A stretch of DNA of 64,000 nt from Dipetalonema caudispina (Eukaryota; Nematoda; Chromadorea; Rhabditida; Onchocercidae): NCBI GenBank assembly GCA_013365325.1, contig JABVXV010000060.1:186001-250000 (forward strand). Reading direction: 5' to 3'. Made by a program: the position numbers and the translations under genes. Every line of letters begins with the position of its first letter. Within the stretch, counting starts at the first letter, position 1. Below, in pieces: positions 37,601-50,737 of this stretch. The notes under the pieces were generated by a model. It saw nothing but the letters and a program-made list of their open reading frames with translations, searched no databases and was not told the DNA's origin.

Positions 37601-40600
37601 ATACATAAAAAGGAGACTCAACAGGAAGATATATAAAACACTCAGGTAGTATTTGGTATCTTAATTATTAACTGACATTATGACTAAATATTAAGGTTTA
37701 ATTAACATGGCATACAAAGTTAGAAACTTTCCAAAATTCGCAATGAGATTAAGATGTTAAAATTTGCGACAAAAAGTTGCTGCTAGGAAACTCAACCAAA
37801 ATTCATTTCTTTTGCGCTTTTCGGGAAATTTTCCTGATCAGTGACGATACTCATTCTATCATAAAGCACATTAAATATATTTGATAAGCGGCGGTAGTAT
37901 ATCTCTCAACCGGATTAACATATCTTTTCAATTCGGAACATCTTTTTACCGTTGGGTTTCAATGAATTTCTCTGATTTAACAATTCATAATTGTATACAC
38001 GCAAATTTAATTTATTTCTTCTCTATTTGACCAAAATGATGCCGAAATGTTGCGTAATGTTCCATTTGCCACTTAAAAATCTTTTGCTTAAAATGAAAAT
38101 TTAAAGATAAGATGTATTAAAATGTATTTTCTGGTCATTTGTCAACTGCTCTATTACGCTGTCTTCGTGAAAAGTTCCTTTTAAGCGCATTACGTTTTCC
38201 ATTCAATTTTACTATAAAATTTTTTAAAGATTTTTGTACAGATATTTCTTCCTTTCTTCCCGCACTAGTTGATAATATTAGATAGAAATTAAATTTTATG
38301 AGAAAATCGATCAAAATTTGCAATTTAAAAGATCCATTGAAAGAGAGAATTCTTTTTCTATCTAATTTATCTTATTCCTTGACAAAGTTTTGCAAACAAG
38401 TTGTGATCTCGTTGTAGTTGCACGAAATTATGGACAAGTAGATAATTTTATTATCATAATTGAAATATTAGAATTGAAAGGTACAAAAAAAAAAGCTCTT
38501 AGTCAATTGTTGCCAGTAGTTTAATGGATCGAACCATAATCGAACTTCTTTTTTTATTCCCTTAATTCAAATCTTTATGTCAAATTTAGTCAAATTATAT
38601 TTAATTTAATTCAAGTTGTGATTGCTGGAAGTGACCATTTATTGTTGCTTGAACGATAAAACAAGTTTTATTTTCTGATATAGCAAAAATTTTAGTGCTA
38701 TCAAAACTCAAAAATGAAGTTTTCCAACAATTTCAAGCTGGTATTTTTCAGTCTGTTAATGATTTAACAAAAAATAACTGTCTGAATGGTCATTTAACAA
38801 AAAATAACTGTCCGAATGGTCATCATAATCCTCTAGCGAAAATATTATTCTTTCTGTTGAAATATATAATTTAATCTGATTTTCAGAATAGTTTAGAGAG
38901 CTTTGATATGATTCATTTGTTTTTTATTTGCTAAAGAAATTTTAACCCAATCGTTATGTGCGATATGCTTTTATTTTCAATTAGTTTTGTTGTGTTTAGC
39001 TAATCTTATGTAAATTTACCATTAACAATAAAAGTTCGCTAGCAATGAGTGGAATTTTGAAATGATGCTGAAATTTGATAACTTTGTTACTCTAATTAAA
39101 GCAGTCAGTAAAAAAGCTATAACTAAACTTGCAACACTCAGACTAGTCTGAGTAATAAGGCTTGGCTCTAGCCAGAAGGATTGCTAAGTTTGTTCGCTAT
39201 TGCTTAAAATAATGCATCATTTTTTGCTGATTTAGTCCGGAGATGATCCTTTCGATGATTATTTTAGTTCTTCCACAGATGATGGTATTTTAATCAGATT
39301 TGAACAAAAATTGGATTTTTAAATGAAACTACTTTTTATTGCGGGATTTAATCAGTCCCACACACACACACACACACATATATACACTTATGTATTTATG
39401 TATCATTTCAGAATTTTCATTTTTTTTTTTTTTTTTTTTTTTTTTGGTTTAAATTATTTATTTGTTTGGACGAATATTCGTGGTGGAGCTTTAATTGATA
39501 TATTAGTGGGAAGTGATTGTATTCAATTTAATAATAGCTTATAAGAAGTAACTGTTCTTAAGCGGTAAAAAATTGTATATTATTGTTTTTTAACACTCTG
39601 ACAGAACTGGAATTTTTGAGCATCGATTTTGTTTGAAGAAATTTAAATGAAAAAAAAAAAGAAGCAATCGGCAATCTCAGATAAAAAGACCTATGATAAT
39701 AAATATATGAAAATCAATGAGATGGTGTGTAAGAGTTTAATTACATTTCGAAGTGTATGTTGTTACCTTTGCGCTTCTTTTTTCACTTTTTTTACCTGTT
39801 ATTATTTGAAAATATATGACAAAAATCTGAAACGAAATAGGTGAAAGTAAGTTCGAAATTCAACAAGACAAATGACCTCGAAACTAATGCTGTTGAATAT
39901 TATGAAATTTATATGCTAAATTTTGAGGCGCTTAATTTCATTTTTACATTTTAATGTGCCGTAAATTTTAGGTCAGTGAAAAATAAAAGATTCATTACAA
40001 AAGAAATGATATCTTAATTAAAATGATAACAGTGTTCCATGGTTTTGATAAAATTTTTTCTTTTTTGCTTTAAATTTTTGTTCGTTGTTTAATCCGACGA
40101 GATTTTTGGATGTACAATGGTATGATGAAAAAAAGTTATAACTTTAATTTAAAATCGGATTAATTTGAGCAAAGTTGAATCTTGATGACAAATTAAATTC
40201 ATTCTCAATTAAGCTTGCTGATTTTAGCCTGGTAATCGTAACAACCCTCAACAGTTATCGTCAAAATTTTCGAAATCTCAAAATAGAATCATCAAAGATT
40301 CATTGAAAAACGACGCAAGCAGTCAAAACAAACCAAAATCGAATGTAATGGAAACTGAATTGGGTAAGTTCTTTATCGATAAATCAATTTGAAATATTAC
40401 CGTCAATTTGGGAAGTTGTAAAAATTTTGTTTGAAATTGTCATGTACTACTTCACTCTTTTATATATTTTGAATTTCTGAAACTTCAAGACTTTTAACTT
40501 CTACTAACTTTGTCATAGTGAGAGAAGAATTTTTAAGTTTTTAGAAAATAATTTTCCAGGACTACTCTTTAGGGATTTTTCATTTTTCTGAAAATTCGAA

Positions 40601-43600
40601 ACTTAAGTGTTCAATTGGAAATGTTTAGCAATGGGTGGACGCATGAGACCGGTGGAAATGTTGAACAGTTTTGGATTAGAACGATCGTTGACAGCAACAT
40701 ATAATGATAATCTCTCTGTATTGGAACTATTACCCGGTACAATGTCACCAGCTAAAAATTCAAGATTGAATAATCCAAATAAACATATCGATTGTGAAAA
40801 GATCGAAAGGCATGTTTTACATTTTATCATCAAACATTAACCTGATTTAGCAGAAATTTCAGAATCATTGAGTACAGCAATTGGTAGAGGAAGGATAAGT
40901 GCAAATTAAAATTTACAATTTATATAAACAAGCTTTGCTAAAAGAATTTTTTTAAATGTCTAAAATGTTGTATTTATACGAGTATCATTTCTTTGCGTGA
41001 TCAAACAAATTTGACGATACCACAGATTCTTATTCAAATATAAAATAAGTTTCAGCGATCAAACTACATCGTCCATCCTTAAGTGTAATTAGCATTGCTC
41101 ATAAACAAGTTATTGATATCCTGTAGATATTTTAGCATTACCAATCTTTTGAACTTTTTCGACTTCATTCCTTTGAAATTAATAAGAAAGGTCAAATTTG
41201 AAATTAATAATGTCCAGGATGCTACAACAGAGGACAGCTAATTCATATTTGATATTCCGACAGAAATTTTAAGAGATCAATCTAATTGATTACAGAAATG
41301 ACTATAGGTAATTTGATAAGTAAAAGTAATATTTGCCAAGTAATTGATTCTCTGTAATTAATTGTCAGTATGAATAGTCTCCGGATAATAACTAATTATT
41401 TGACTAACAAAAAGTATCTAAACATATAAGCTACAATAAGTCAATAAGTTTTAAATGTTTAGAATTACTGTGCTGTTTTTAAATTATAGATAATTGAGCA
41501 AAAAATGGATAAGTAAGATGAGTGCAACATCTTACAAAATGAGGAAAATTTAATTAACAATTTAGCAAAGGGATACGAATATGTAAATAAATTTTTGTGT
41601 TGGACTTTGATGCTTTATTTAACGTTATACGAAAATATAGCTTATCTTTCTAGTTTTTAGTCTTTCTCTGAAGGATTTTATTTTCACATTGTTTTGTGTA
41701 TTTTCCTATTTTGCCTTTTCAACTGGATTAATTTGCTATCCTTTAGAAGTTTAACGTGTTATTAAAGTAGTATAAGGTTAGTATTGAATTCTGACTTTTT
41801 CGACGAACTTTTGTTTATTCCGAATAATCATTTATTCAAGAAAAATTAATTTTTGTAAAATCAATTTGTGTCAAAATAAGATTATTCACTTAAAAACAAT
41901 TTAAGAATAGATAATGTTAGTTTCCAATTTAGTATTAAACTTTTTTAAAGTAATACATCATAATTGATTTGATGAAATTTATACGACTGCTTTTGTTAAA
42001 CAAAAATTCAAATAGAGTATTCCGTTTTCAACGTTGAACACTTTTTTTAATAATTGAATACATTTCTTATAAACTGAACTTGCGTTACAACACTGACATA
42101 TCAGTGATATTGTATTTTTTAAAAAATTAACAGTTTAGTGAAAAGATTGAAATTTTATAAAATCCATTAAGTAACTGAGTTCAGAATCTAGTAAAATTTC
42201 AAATCCATGCAAAGCTGTCTAATCAAGACAACCTGAAATTCAATCAGTCCTTAACAAATCATTTGTATGACTTGAATCTATCGAGTGCTTCATGCAGAAA
42301 TTATGATGAAGATTTTTTCTTTTTACCTTCCCGAGACATCAAACTAAAACTATCTAAGCTGATACTTTTTCTGTTGGATTTTCGAAGTACTACGAAAATT
42401 TACATTAAATAGATTTTACATCTTTTCCATCCTGACAAGATTTAAAAGACGCTTTTTTGAATAGTTCATTGAAAAATAAAATCTAACCATTGTTAAATCT
42501 AACATTGTTGTAGCTTACAACTCTCAATACGATGTTGTAGGAACTCTTTTATATCATTAATATTTTATTATTTTTTATTTTTTAAAATTTTCATTATTTT
42601 TACTGAAATCAATTAGAGCTATTGGTTTTGTCTTCCTTTTTTTTCTTTTTTCTTTCTCATTACAATTATCATCAACCTTCTATTGACACATGTAATTAAG
42701 AAAAGTATTCATTTCAAAATGTTAAAATAAATTAAATGGAATATTCTCAAAAACTATTGCAAAACTTTACTAATCAATTCTAGAATATTTATTTCAGTTC
42801 TTTTTGAATTTTTATTTTTTCAGTTCAACATTATGCTTAAAAAATGTTTTTTTTTTTTCTTATGATGGAAATGAAAATGATAAGTGAAATTAGAAAGTAA
42901 TAAATGAGAAAGTGATTGAATATTACCTATTACTCAGATAACCCTCATCGAATGCTATGTTATTTTTGATCGTTTACTTTTTGCTATTGTTAAATTCAAT
43001 CGAAACAGTTGTTGCGGTTATTGTGGTAGCAGTAGTGGTAGTAAGTAGTAAACGCAGTAAATTTGTGGTAGAAAGAAGACGAATGAAATGCATAGCAACA
43101 CATGCATACATACACAATCATTCAAACATCTATTGGCTTTTTATACTTTGGCACTTTTTGAAAGCTTTAACTCATTGAAAACGACATTGTGGCTTATGGC
43201 TTATGGCGATCGGTGAGAAGCAGAGAAGTAAGAATCCATCAAGTATGCCAGGAGAGTATTATCAGCTGACGATGACTACTCGGTTGATCATAACATTTTC
43301 TTCCTTTCAAAAATTTCCCATCAACTTCCTTTCTTTTTTTTTCCACACTCTGCTTATTTTTCCTTTCATGTAAATGATTTCATCTTATCAATTTAATCAT
43401 TTATCATTTTCGATAAAGACGGTAATGATTAGAAGTTTGGCTTAACGTGCTAATAGCGTAAAAGATAGGTATATTAGTTGATAACTTAAAGAGTAAGGTT
43501 GCTCATTTCATCAAAGATAACGGAGAAAATCTGATTTGCGATAATCTTTTAAACATTTAGATTGATCGATTGATTCCATAATTTCATTTTTAGAAATGGT

Positions 43601-46599
43601 TAAAAAAAAAAAAAAACATTACAGCTGCTAGTTGTATTTTAATAGAAATACAATTAAATGTAGTTTAGTTTATTTTCTACCATTCACTTACAAAAAAACG
43701 ATGTATGCACTTTATCGAATGAAATGGTCAAATGATTGTATTGATTTTCAACAATTCTTTACTTTTAAATCGATGTTGAAAATTTTAAATTCAAATTAAA
43801 ATTTCAAATCTTCTCATTCATTTTTCTCACGAAAGAAAATTTAGGAAAAAGTTTATAAAATAGTTTGCAAAGTTGTATACTTTGGTCAGCTTTTATGTAT
43901 CTGCAAGGAATTTCATAAAAATTGATCTTTCACTAATCATCACTGCTAATATGTATCAATGCTCTTACTGATAATGCCGTTCAAGAAATCTTATTTAAAT
44001 TCTTGGAGCTGAATGCTTTACTGGGATATGCCAGAACTGAAATTTTAAGTTCTCGTTTATCCATTTATTCAAAATCTTTCCCAATCTTCAAATCTTCTTC
44101 AAAATCAAAACCTTCAGATTCCCTTTCTCAGACTTGCCTAGCCTAATTTGCTTTACTTTCTTATCCTTCCCAACTTCAGTCTGATTCAAACTATTCCGTA
44201 TAATCTGATACTTAGATTCTTAACAAGCTAGTTTTTGCAACATCGCTTTCATCAAGCTACAAATGACTGCTAATGAGCAATTATCAATTAAAAGACTGCA
44301 AAGAAATGATATGCTTCCTGTAAGGAGTATCGTATCTTTGCATCGTTTTGTTCGGAAAAAAATGTAGGAAATAAGGCCAGATCAATACATATCACTAAGA
44401 GCTAATATGCTTTCAGGTGTGAAACTGATTGGCCCAGCCTAGGAATTGTTACCATTAATGTGGCTTACATTTTCTCTTTCTCTCTGCTATATATTTGTGG
44501 GAAATCTTTGCACATTCCTCAGTTATGCAGTAAATTGAAGTATATTATTTAAATGCAATTACTTCAAGATTTGATTTCTTCTTTCAATAAATCAATTCTG
44601 AATGTATAAGTTAGTCTCACTGCATTCATAACCTTTCGAAAATCTTTTGATCTTTCCTCTTGCCTTATCTCGAAGTAATTCATCATTCTTGACCTTACCT
44701 TCTAGATAAGTAAGTTAAGGCATTGACATATCATTTTTTAATTAAGCATAATATGCTTCCATCAATTTTGTATTGTCCAGTGAATAAAAAAGGACATTTC
44801 TCATTGCTATCATTAGTGACAGGTGTTCCATTCATCAATTCCTCCTATCCTTTCAATAATAATGCGAAACTTTTGTGACTTCCACTTGTCGATGTTTTCA
44901 TATTCGAGGTCAAATTTTGTGTAATTTCCTGATTCTAAGTAGATATCATCACTAACGCCATTTCCTTCTATTTGATAAAGGTTAAACAAATAAGTTCATT
45001 TCCCATTTTACATTTTACATTTCTTTTTTCAGTCTACATTAAGGAAAAGCATACTAGGTAAACTAAAAAAATTGAAAATATTTAGATTCATTTATCCATC
45101 TTTTCGTTCAGTTTGCTTCTCAATTCGCTATCATAATTTTGATTATTTTACTTTTTTGCTACGTTTTTATTTTTCCAATTACTTCTCCTTTTTTTTTTTT
45201 CAATTCACTATTAATTATTTGAGTGAAGTTTGGTAAAATGGATATGTATAATTTTAAAGTATCAATTTTCATCTTCTTTTGCAGCTAAAATTTATTTAAT
45301 GTCATTGGGTGACCATATTTGGCTCAGCAAGGAAGCACTTGTTTTTAAGTAAGTTTATCCAAATTACAATCTCAAATATGTTTCGTTAATCAAATTCTAT
45401 TCTGTATAGTTGTACAAAGTTCTGCTAATAAATGATGACTGATAACTCAAATGATAAATTGATCTAACATATCATCCTAAATGATAAGAAGTTGTGAACA
45501 ATCACGAGAAATCGTTTTGATCACATCATTTAAATCGTATTTCATTTTCCAAAGTGCTTAGTTATTAGCCAGTAGTATTTTGCTAATATTCTTCTAGCAA
45601 GTTGAAGTTTGCCATCTCAATTCGTATAAACAAATTTAAGTTATATTTCATTCTTAATAATGGATTTAATATATTCAAGGAAAGCATATATTCATAGTTA
45701 ATATTTTCTTGATTAAAAACAAAACATTTTGTTGACAATTCATTGATAATCAAATAAAATTTGATATCTGTTTTTTTTTTTTTTTTTCGTTTCTCTTTGA
45801 ATATCATTTATTCCGGATTAATTTTAATTTGTTGATTTTTTGCTGACCGGATGAGTAGATCGTTTGTACGGTCGTTTGTAATGAAAATTTTTTTCTAAAC
45901 AGTTTTTTTTTTTTTTTATAGCTAAGCTCTTTGTTAATCTAAGTAGGATTCAGAACTATCCATTTCTGAACTCAAATTCGACTTTACGATGTGCTTTGAT
46001 GCTTCTTCCTATTTCATTCTACGTTACAATCCGATCGAGAAATGATTCGCTCTGATTGCACAGAATAAAAGAGCCATTTCAAAACGATGATTTTCTTGAT
46101 TATTGGTTATTATAGGAGGTCAGCTACTTATTAAGCTTTTTCGCTGAAGTGCCAAATGACCAATTGTGGGATGAGTGGCATTGAATTCTTCAATAGCCTT
46201 ATGTATTTGTAAGAGGATCAACTTTGATAATTTCTCTTAACTGTTATTGTTAACTGTTGATGACCGGTCACTACTTCCTTTACTTCAAATTCCTCGTTTC
46301 CTTCGTTGAACTTCTTGAGTCAAATATGACACTAATATTATGAGTTGTCACAGCTTATAAACTCATACAAAAATTCACTCTAATCTATTTTCATTTCCAA
46401 AATTAGTCCAACAATAAACGTCAGAAATTATTTGCAAGAAAGCAAAATGTAATTAAATGAACATTAAAATAACACGCATAATTATTTAAGATTTTATTTT
46501 AACATCAAATAGCAACGTCATTTTGTTTATTAACATGCCAATATTATTCTCATTAACGCAAATTTGTCGTAAATTTTAATCAAAAAGACTCAAAAATTA

Positions 46600-46641
<42 letters not shown>

Positions 46642-49600
46642 TACATGAATTACAATATATCAACTGAGTGAGAGTACAATGAGATTTTTCGTTGCAGTAC
46701 GAAGGAATAAAAAGAAAGGGTGAACACTATATTATACTGTTGTAAAATGCAGTATACAACATATTGTTAGTTAGCGATCACTGATCATGATTTGTTGAGT
46801 TGCTGTAATATTGTAAGATTGTCATCTGTTTTCTTTTCCTTTTTTTTTTTGTTATCTTTTACAATTCGATGATAAAGATTTTTATTTTCGATTAAAAAAA
46901 ATATATTTGCCTCTTTCTAACTCTCTTCCTTTTAGTCATTATTCACATAGATTTGCATGCTGATGTTATTTATCTGTCTGATATTTTGTATTTAAATATG
47001 AATTAAGGTAGCAGTTAAAGAACTGATATTGGATTTATTAAAAATTTATTGTCCTTCCTATTTTAAGCAAGAAAATATTGATCCAAAGGTTGCTTGTTTT
47101 GAATAAAAAGCATTTAATGCAGTTGGTTTGTAGAACCTGCACTTTTTACTGCAAAAGCATAAGTGCAGTTCTGGGGATGCAATATACTTCAGTTCTTTTT
47201 TCTAAAAATTTTGAATCATAGTTTTTTTTTTTTTATTGGCCTATTTACTACTACTCTTCATGAGTTATTCTCAGTTTGATTAAAGTAAGTTAAATTTAGC
47301 AATGAAGTATTTGCTTTATGACTACTTATCCATTTTATGATTCCTCTTGAAATTTAGATTAAATACGCGATTAATTTTTGATTGATCGAGATAAACTAGA
47401 ATAGAAATGGTTATTATCTTTTTGTATGGGTTATAATTTAGAAGTTCTTTCTTGAATGTTTGTTTCTTAACAACTAAGAGATTTCGATTGATTATGACTT
47501 TTTACAACTGCAACGAAAAAAATAGGATGAAATAAATTTTTATTTTATTTCTTCTGTGTTACTTTTTTACAGATTTTTCCGTTCATCAACATTTCGGCAA
47601 TGTTTTCACTGCTTAGAAAATAAATGTTTAACATTTCTTTTCCTTACGCTCATTTTATCTCTGAAATGAGGAAATAGCTTGTTGGTTTCCATTGGATATC
47701 CCAAAGTAGTTTAGGATGAACCTTTGTTTAAAATTTAAATTTTTAAAATATATTTGAGATTGAAATAAATATTTGTTATAAGGAATTGATAAAAGATGTT
47801 ATTCTGAAATATTTGATTTATTAATTTGTGACTGTCAATAGTACCAAAATATTGCCATGCATACTGTTGCTTTATAAGATTTGACAGAAAATAAAAATTT
47901 CTTTTTTTTTTTTTTGAATTGTCTCGTAGATTCTTGACATGCATGATGGTTGAACATGTTCGGCGTTCTTCGTTGCTACCAGATGAGAATGCTTATGAAG
48001 CCGTGAAATCTTCTGATTATCATCATCTAGGATCGATTCAAGCTAGACGCAGAAACAGGTTATATCGTACTCTTTTCACTTCATTCCTTTTTATTTCCTT
48101 ATTTCTCATCCTTACATTTCATTCATTTCATTATCTCACTGTCCCATCATTCCGTTCTTTCCTTTTACCTCTCTTCAAAAACCGGTTTTTCATCTTCCTC
48201 TTCAGTTAACCATCATTGAATCCGTTAATAACTGCTGGGTTGTAATAAAATGATTAAATGTAACGAATGAAATTTGCGAAATTTCATCTATTTTTTTTTT
48301 TTTTTTTTTTTTTGGGATCTCATTCATCTGATATTGTTTTAGCTTGTCATATCTTGTTTGACAGGCACTGGTGGATAAAATTTATGCGTCCGAAGTGATA
48401 GATATATTATCAGCATATCAATTATGAATTTGCAGAAAAAGGATTATTTGTATGTAATATGTAAATGTTACTATCACATTAAGTTGAAGGAGAAATATAA
48501 CAATTTTTAAAGGATTCTGTCTTAATTTGATTCATTCAAAATTTTATCTGATAGATTGTACCTACAATGTATAACAATAATTCTTTCTGCTGTATTTCTT
48601 CTTTATCTTTCTTTTTTTTCCTCATTTTTTTTTTTATATCAAACTATTCTTATCTTACTCTCTTTCATTTTTTTGCTCAAAATTCTTTCGAAATTTTCAC
48701 TCATTTTTTCATAGCTTTAATGTTTTGTGGTTAAAAGGATAAGATGGCTAATCTTCTAAAGAGAATGAAAAAGTTTTGTTGGCAACGGATGATACTCGCT
48801 GTAATATGAAACAACTTTGGGGTAAAGTAAATTTTTTTCAACTAAAAATTCTTTCAACTAACGATTAGATAATAATTTCAACCAAGTGTGAACTGATAAA
48901 GTTGATATTATATTGATAATGATGATTAGTATGAAGAGGAGGAAATTTATGCCTACTCTCCTTTTCATGCAAATTTGAAATTTTTGCTCTAATATTACGA
49001 GACATACATATTACAAGTTTATTGATGATACTGAGAAGTTCTTGGAAAAAGCGTAAAAAGAGAGAAATCATAAAACAAGGAAATTTTTGAACAAATTTAC
49101 AAATATAATTGATTACTTTTGGTTTGCAGTGTATCAAATGGCTTATTCGGAGTTCATATTCTTTACAAAAAAAAAAAAAAAAATCTGCAACAGATACAAA
49201 TTTTTATCCAATATTTTAATTCTAACCTGAAATATGAAACTTTTATTCAAAATCTATTTAATTATTAAAAATGCACAAATGTTGTATCAAAATAAAAGAA
49301 ATTTTTAATTAACACTTATACAAACTTTATTTGAAATATGCAAATTTTTTCAAAATAAGTGTAGATTTCCATTTAGAAGATACAGTTTTTTTCATTATTC
49401 AAAATAATATCCAAATTATGCAAATTTTTGTTTCCTAAAATTACCATCAAGAAACTTACATAAACGATTAGTTGTTGGTTGGTTATCGCATCTGACCGGT
49501 TGTATTTTCATTTTAGCTCGCGAACCGGTGGTACCGTTGTTACTGCGAGTGGAACTGGCGCTAATACACCGATTATTGCTATTGACGGTAAAATTGAACA

Positions 49601-50737
49601 GGCAATGGTTAGTCTAATTTTATCTACTTCTTTCGTTATTCCGTTTTATACAGCACAAAAAAAAAAAAAAGTTAACTTTTAGAAGAACTAAACCGAATCC
49701 CATATCGCTGTTGCTGGGATCGCTTTCAGACTGAAACGAGCATACGGCCAGGCTAAGTTTAAAAAAGTATGATTCCCCTTAATTTTAAATATAAATTACG
49801 TCATGTGCGCACTCATAGCGTACGTTCTCTTTTGCAAACTTCTATTTCAAATATGTTAATTTTTACGCAGAATGTGCTAATTGCCACTAAAATGAACAAA
49901 TTTCTGTTCAAATATACTTTAATATTAATCCATCGCCACTTTTTCCATTAAATATTTTATTTATAAAATCAAAATAGTACACTTATGCAACATATAATTA
50001 TGGTAATTGTGAAGTAATCATAATTTGGAAACATTATGATGATGGATTATGATTACAATTATATGGTTGTATTTTTGTTATTAAGATAATTTGCTCCTGA
50101 AAACTTCAAAATCAGAACTCATATATATAAAAAAAAGAAAGGAAAACTGAGTAAATAACTGACCACTGCACTAACCTAAAAAGTGTCTGAGTTGATGATT
50201 TCAATGTTTTTTATTTTAAAGGATTTCAAGAATTGTTTAATTGGTGAAATTTTTATGGGAATTCTAAATTACTAATTTAGGATTTGGTAAAAACTCATCT
50301 AATGTTTGCTGTGCGTGAGGAAGTTGATGTTTTAAGGGCAAAAATTATGGAATTGGAAGCTACTGTAAGTGTTTTCATTTTTTTTGTTTGTTGCTTTTTG
50401 AGAAATTAACAAAAAAACTGGAAAGTATATTCATAAGGTTAATAGTATGAGAGACTTGAACGATAATTTGGAATTAATTAGAAATGATTAGGAATGAAAG
50501 GAAATGGAACTATTCTGCTGATAGTACTTGAAAACTATATATACTAATTTCTCTTTTGTGGTACAATCTTCTAGTTCAAGATATGCAAATTAACGAAATG
50601 TAATATCTGAATCGTAGATTTTGCAATTGGAAGCTGAGAATGCAATCCTTCGTGAACATGTACCGGTGGAAATTTTGAATAAATTAAGTTTGCAAACTAC
50701 ACCGTCAAATTCGACTACAACAGCTGCTGCTGTTTGA
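28447..50737 (+). CDS. TSC22/bunched-family transcription regulator, long isoform
   Basis: Exons: 28447-28589, 28885-28955, 29457-29593, 33324-33453, 34916-35076, then either 40228-40363 or 39236-39284, then 40629-40736, 45285-45348, 47930-48058, 49517-49607, 50281-50364, 50618-50737. All phases agree, giving 457 aa (428 with the shorter alternative). The start is MNFFSSSTSR. A Ser/Asp-rich region (ESSDSSSDDELDF) follows, then a Gln/Ser/Thr tract. The conserved long-isoform box is SRFKIVPVESCYERGRWACW (about 114-133). The C-terminus has the TSC box (IEQAMDLVKTHLMFAVREEV) followed by a leucine zipper (LRAKIMELEAT/ILQLEAENAILREHV), the dimerisation module of TSC22D/bunched proteins. Other members act in growth and stress signalling and as dimers; the partner here is unknown. 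Introns reach 4.5-5 kb, unusual against 0.1-0.7 kb in the PTP. The stop is TGA at 50735-50737. The exon 40629 donor (CCCG|GTACAA) is the weakest call. Confidence 0.88.
30169..30489 (+). other. Intronic open frame of unknown status
   Basis: An ATG-less frame of about 106 codons runs within the 3.7-kb TSC22 intron (29594-33323). It contains NIDIEDGCFSIALIHFSSHS and ends KSFMEQ-stop. Its composition is less AT-skewed than the surrounding intron. I recognise no family, and no splice borders were matched to the TSC22 phase. It could be an alternative exon, a nested gene fragment or chance. Confidence 0.15.
31639..31667. repeat. Poly-T tract (29)
   Basis: Run of 29 T on the sense strand of the TSC22 intron 29594-33323. 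Confidence 0.9.
37435..37574. repeat. Pair of poly-T tracts (19 and 22)
   Basis: T runs at 37435-37453 and 37553-37574 lie about 100 bp apart inside the TSC22 intron 35077-39235. No flanking duplication was noted. Confidence 0.85.
38762..38821. repeat. 30-bp tandem duplication (two copies, one mismatch)
   Basis: Two adjacent 30-bp units (38762-38791 and 38792-38821), each beginning ATTTAACAAAAAATAACTGT, differ at one base (T/C). They lie in a TSC22 intron 414 bp before the 39236-39284 exon. Confidence 0.9.
39236..39284 (+). CDS. TSC22 alternative exon (acidic, 49 bp)
   Basis: Acceptor GATTTAG and donor GATG|GTATTT bound a frame encoding SGDDPFDDYFSSSTDD. It enters in phase 0 and leaves in phase 1 with G, exactly like exon 40228-40363, so it can splice to 40629 but not to 40228. 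The acidic/Ser composition matches neighbouring TSC22 exons. Alternative use is inferred from phase alone. Confidence 0.5.
39360..39379. repeat. (CA)n microsatellite
   Basis: Ten CA units followed by TATATA, 40 bp before T26 at 39420-39445, in a TSC22 intron. Confidence 0.9.
39420..39445. repeat. Poly-T tract (26)
   Basis: Run of 26 T on the sense strand of a TSC22 intron. Confidence 0.9.
46603..46638. repeat. Poly-T tract (36), longest in the window
   Basis: Run of 36 T in the TSC22 intron 45349-47929. True length is likely uncertain because of slippage. Confidence 0.9.
48291..48313. repeat. Poly-T tract (23)
   Basis: Run of 23 T in the TSC22 intron that follows exon 47930-48058. Confidence 0.9.

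Noticed and set aside
40603..40833. Minus-strand 76-codon frame
   Set aside because: It is antisense to TSC22 exon 40629-40736, which is in phase with its neighbours.
42957..43178. Plus-strand 73-codon frame with poly-Val
   Set aside because: It derives from GTT/GTA/GTG-rich simple sequence in an intron and has no splice borders in phase.
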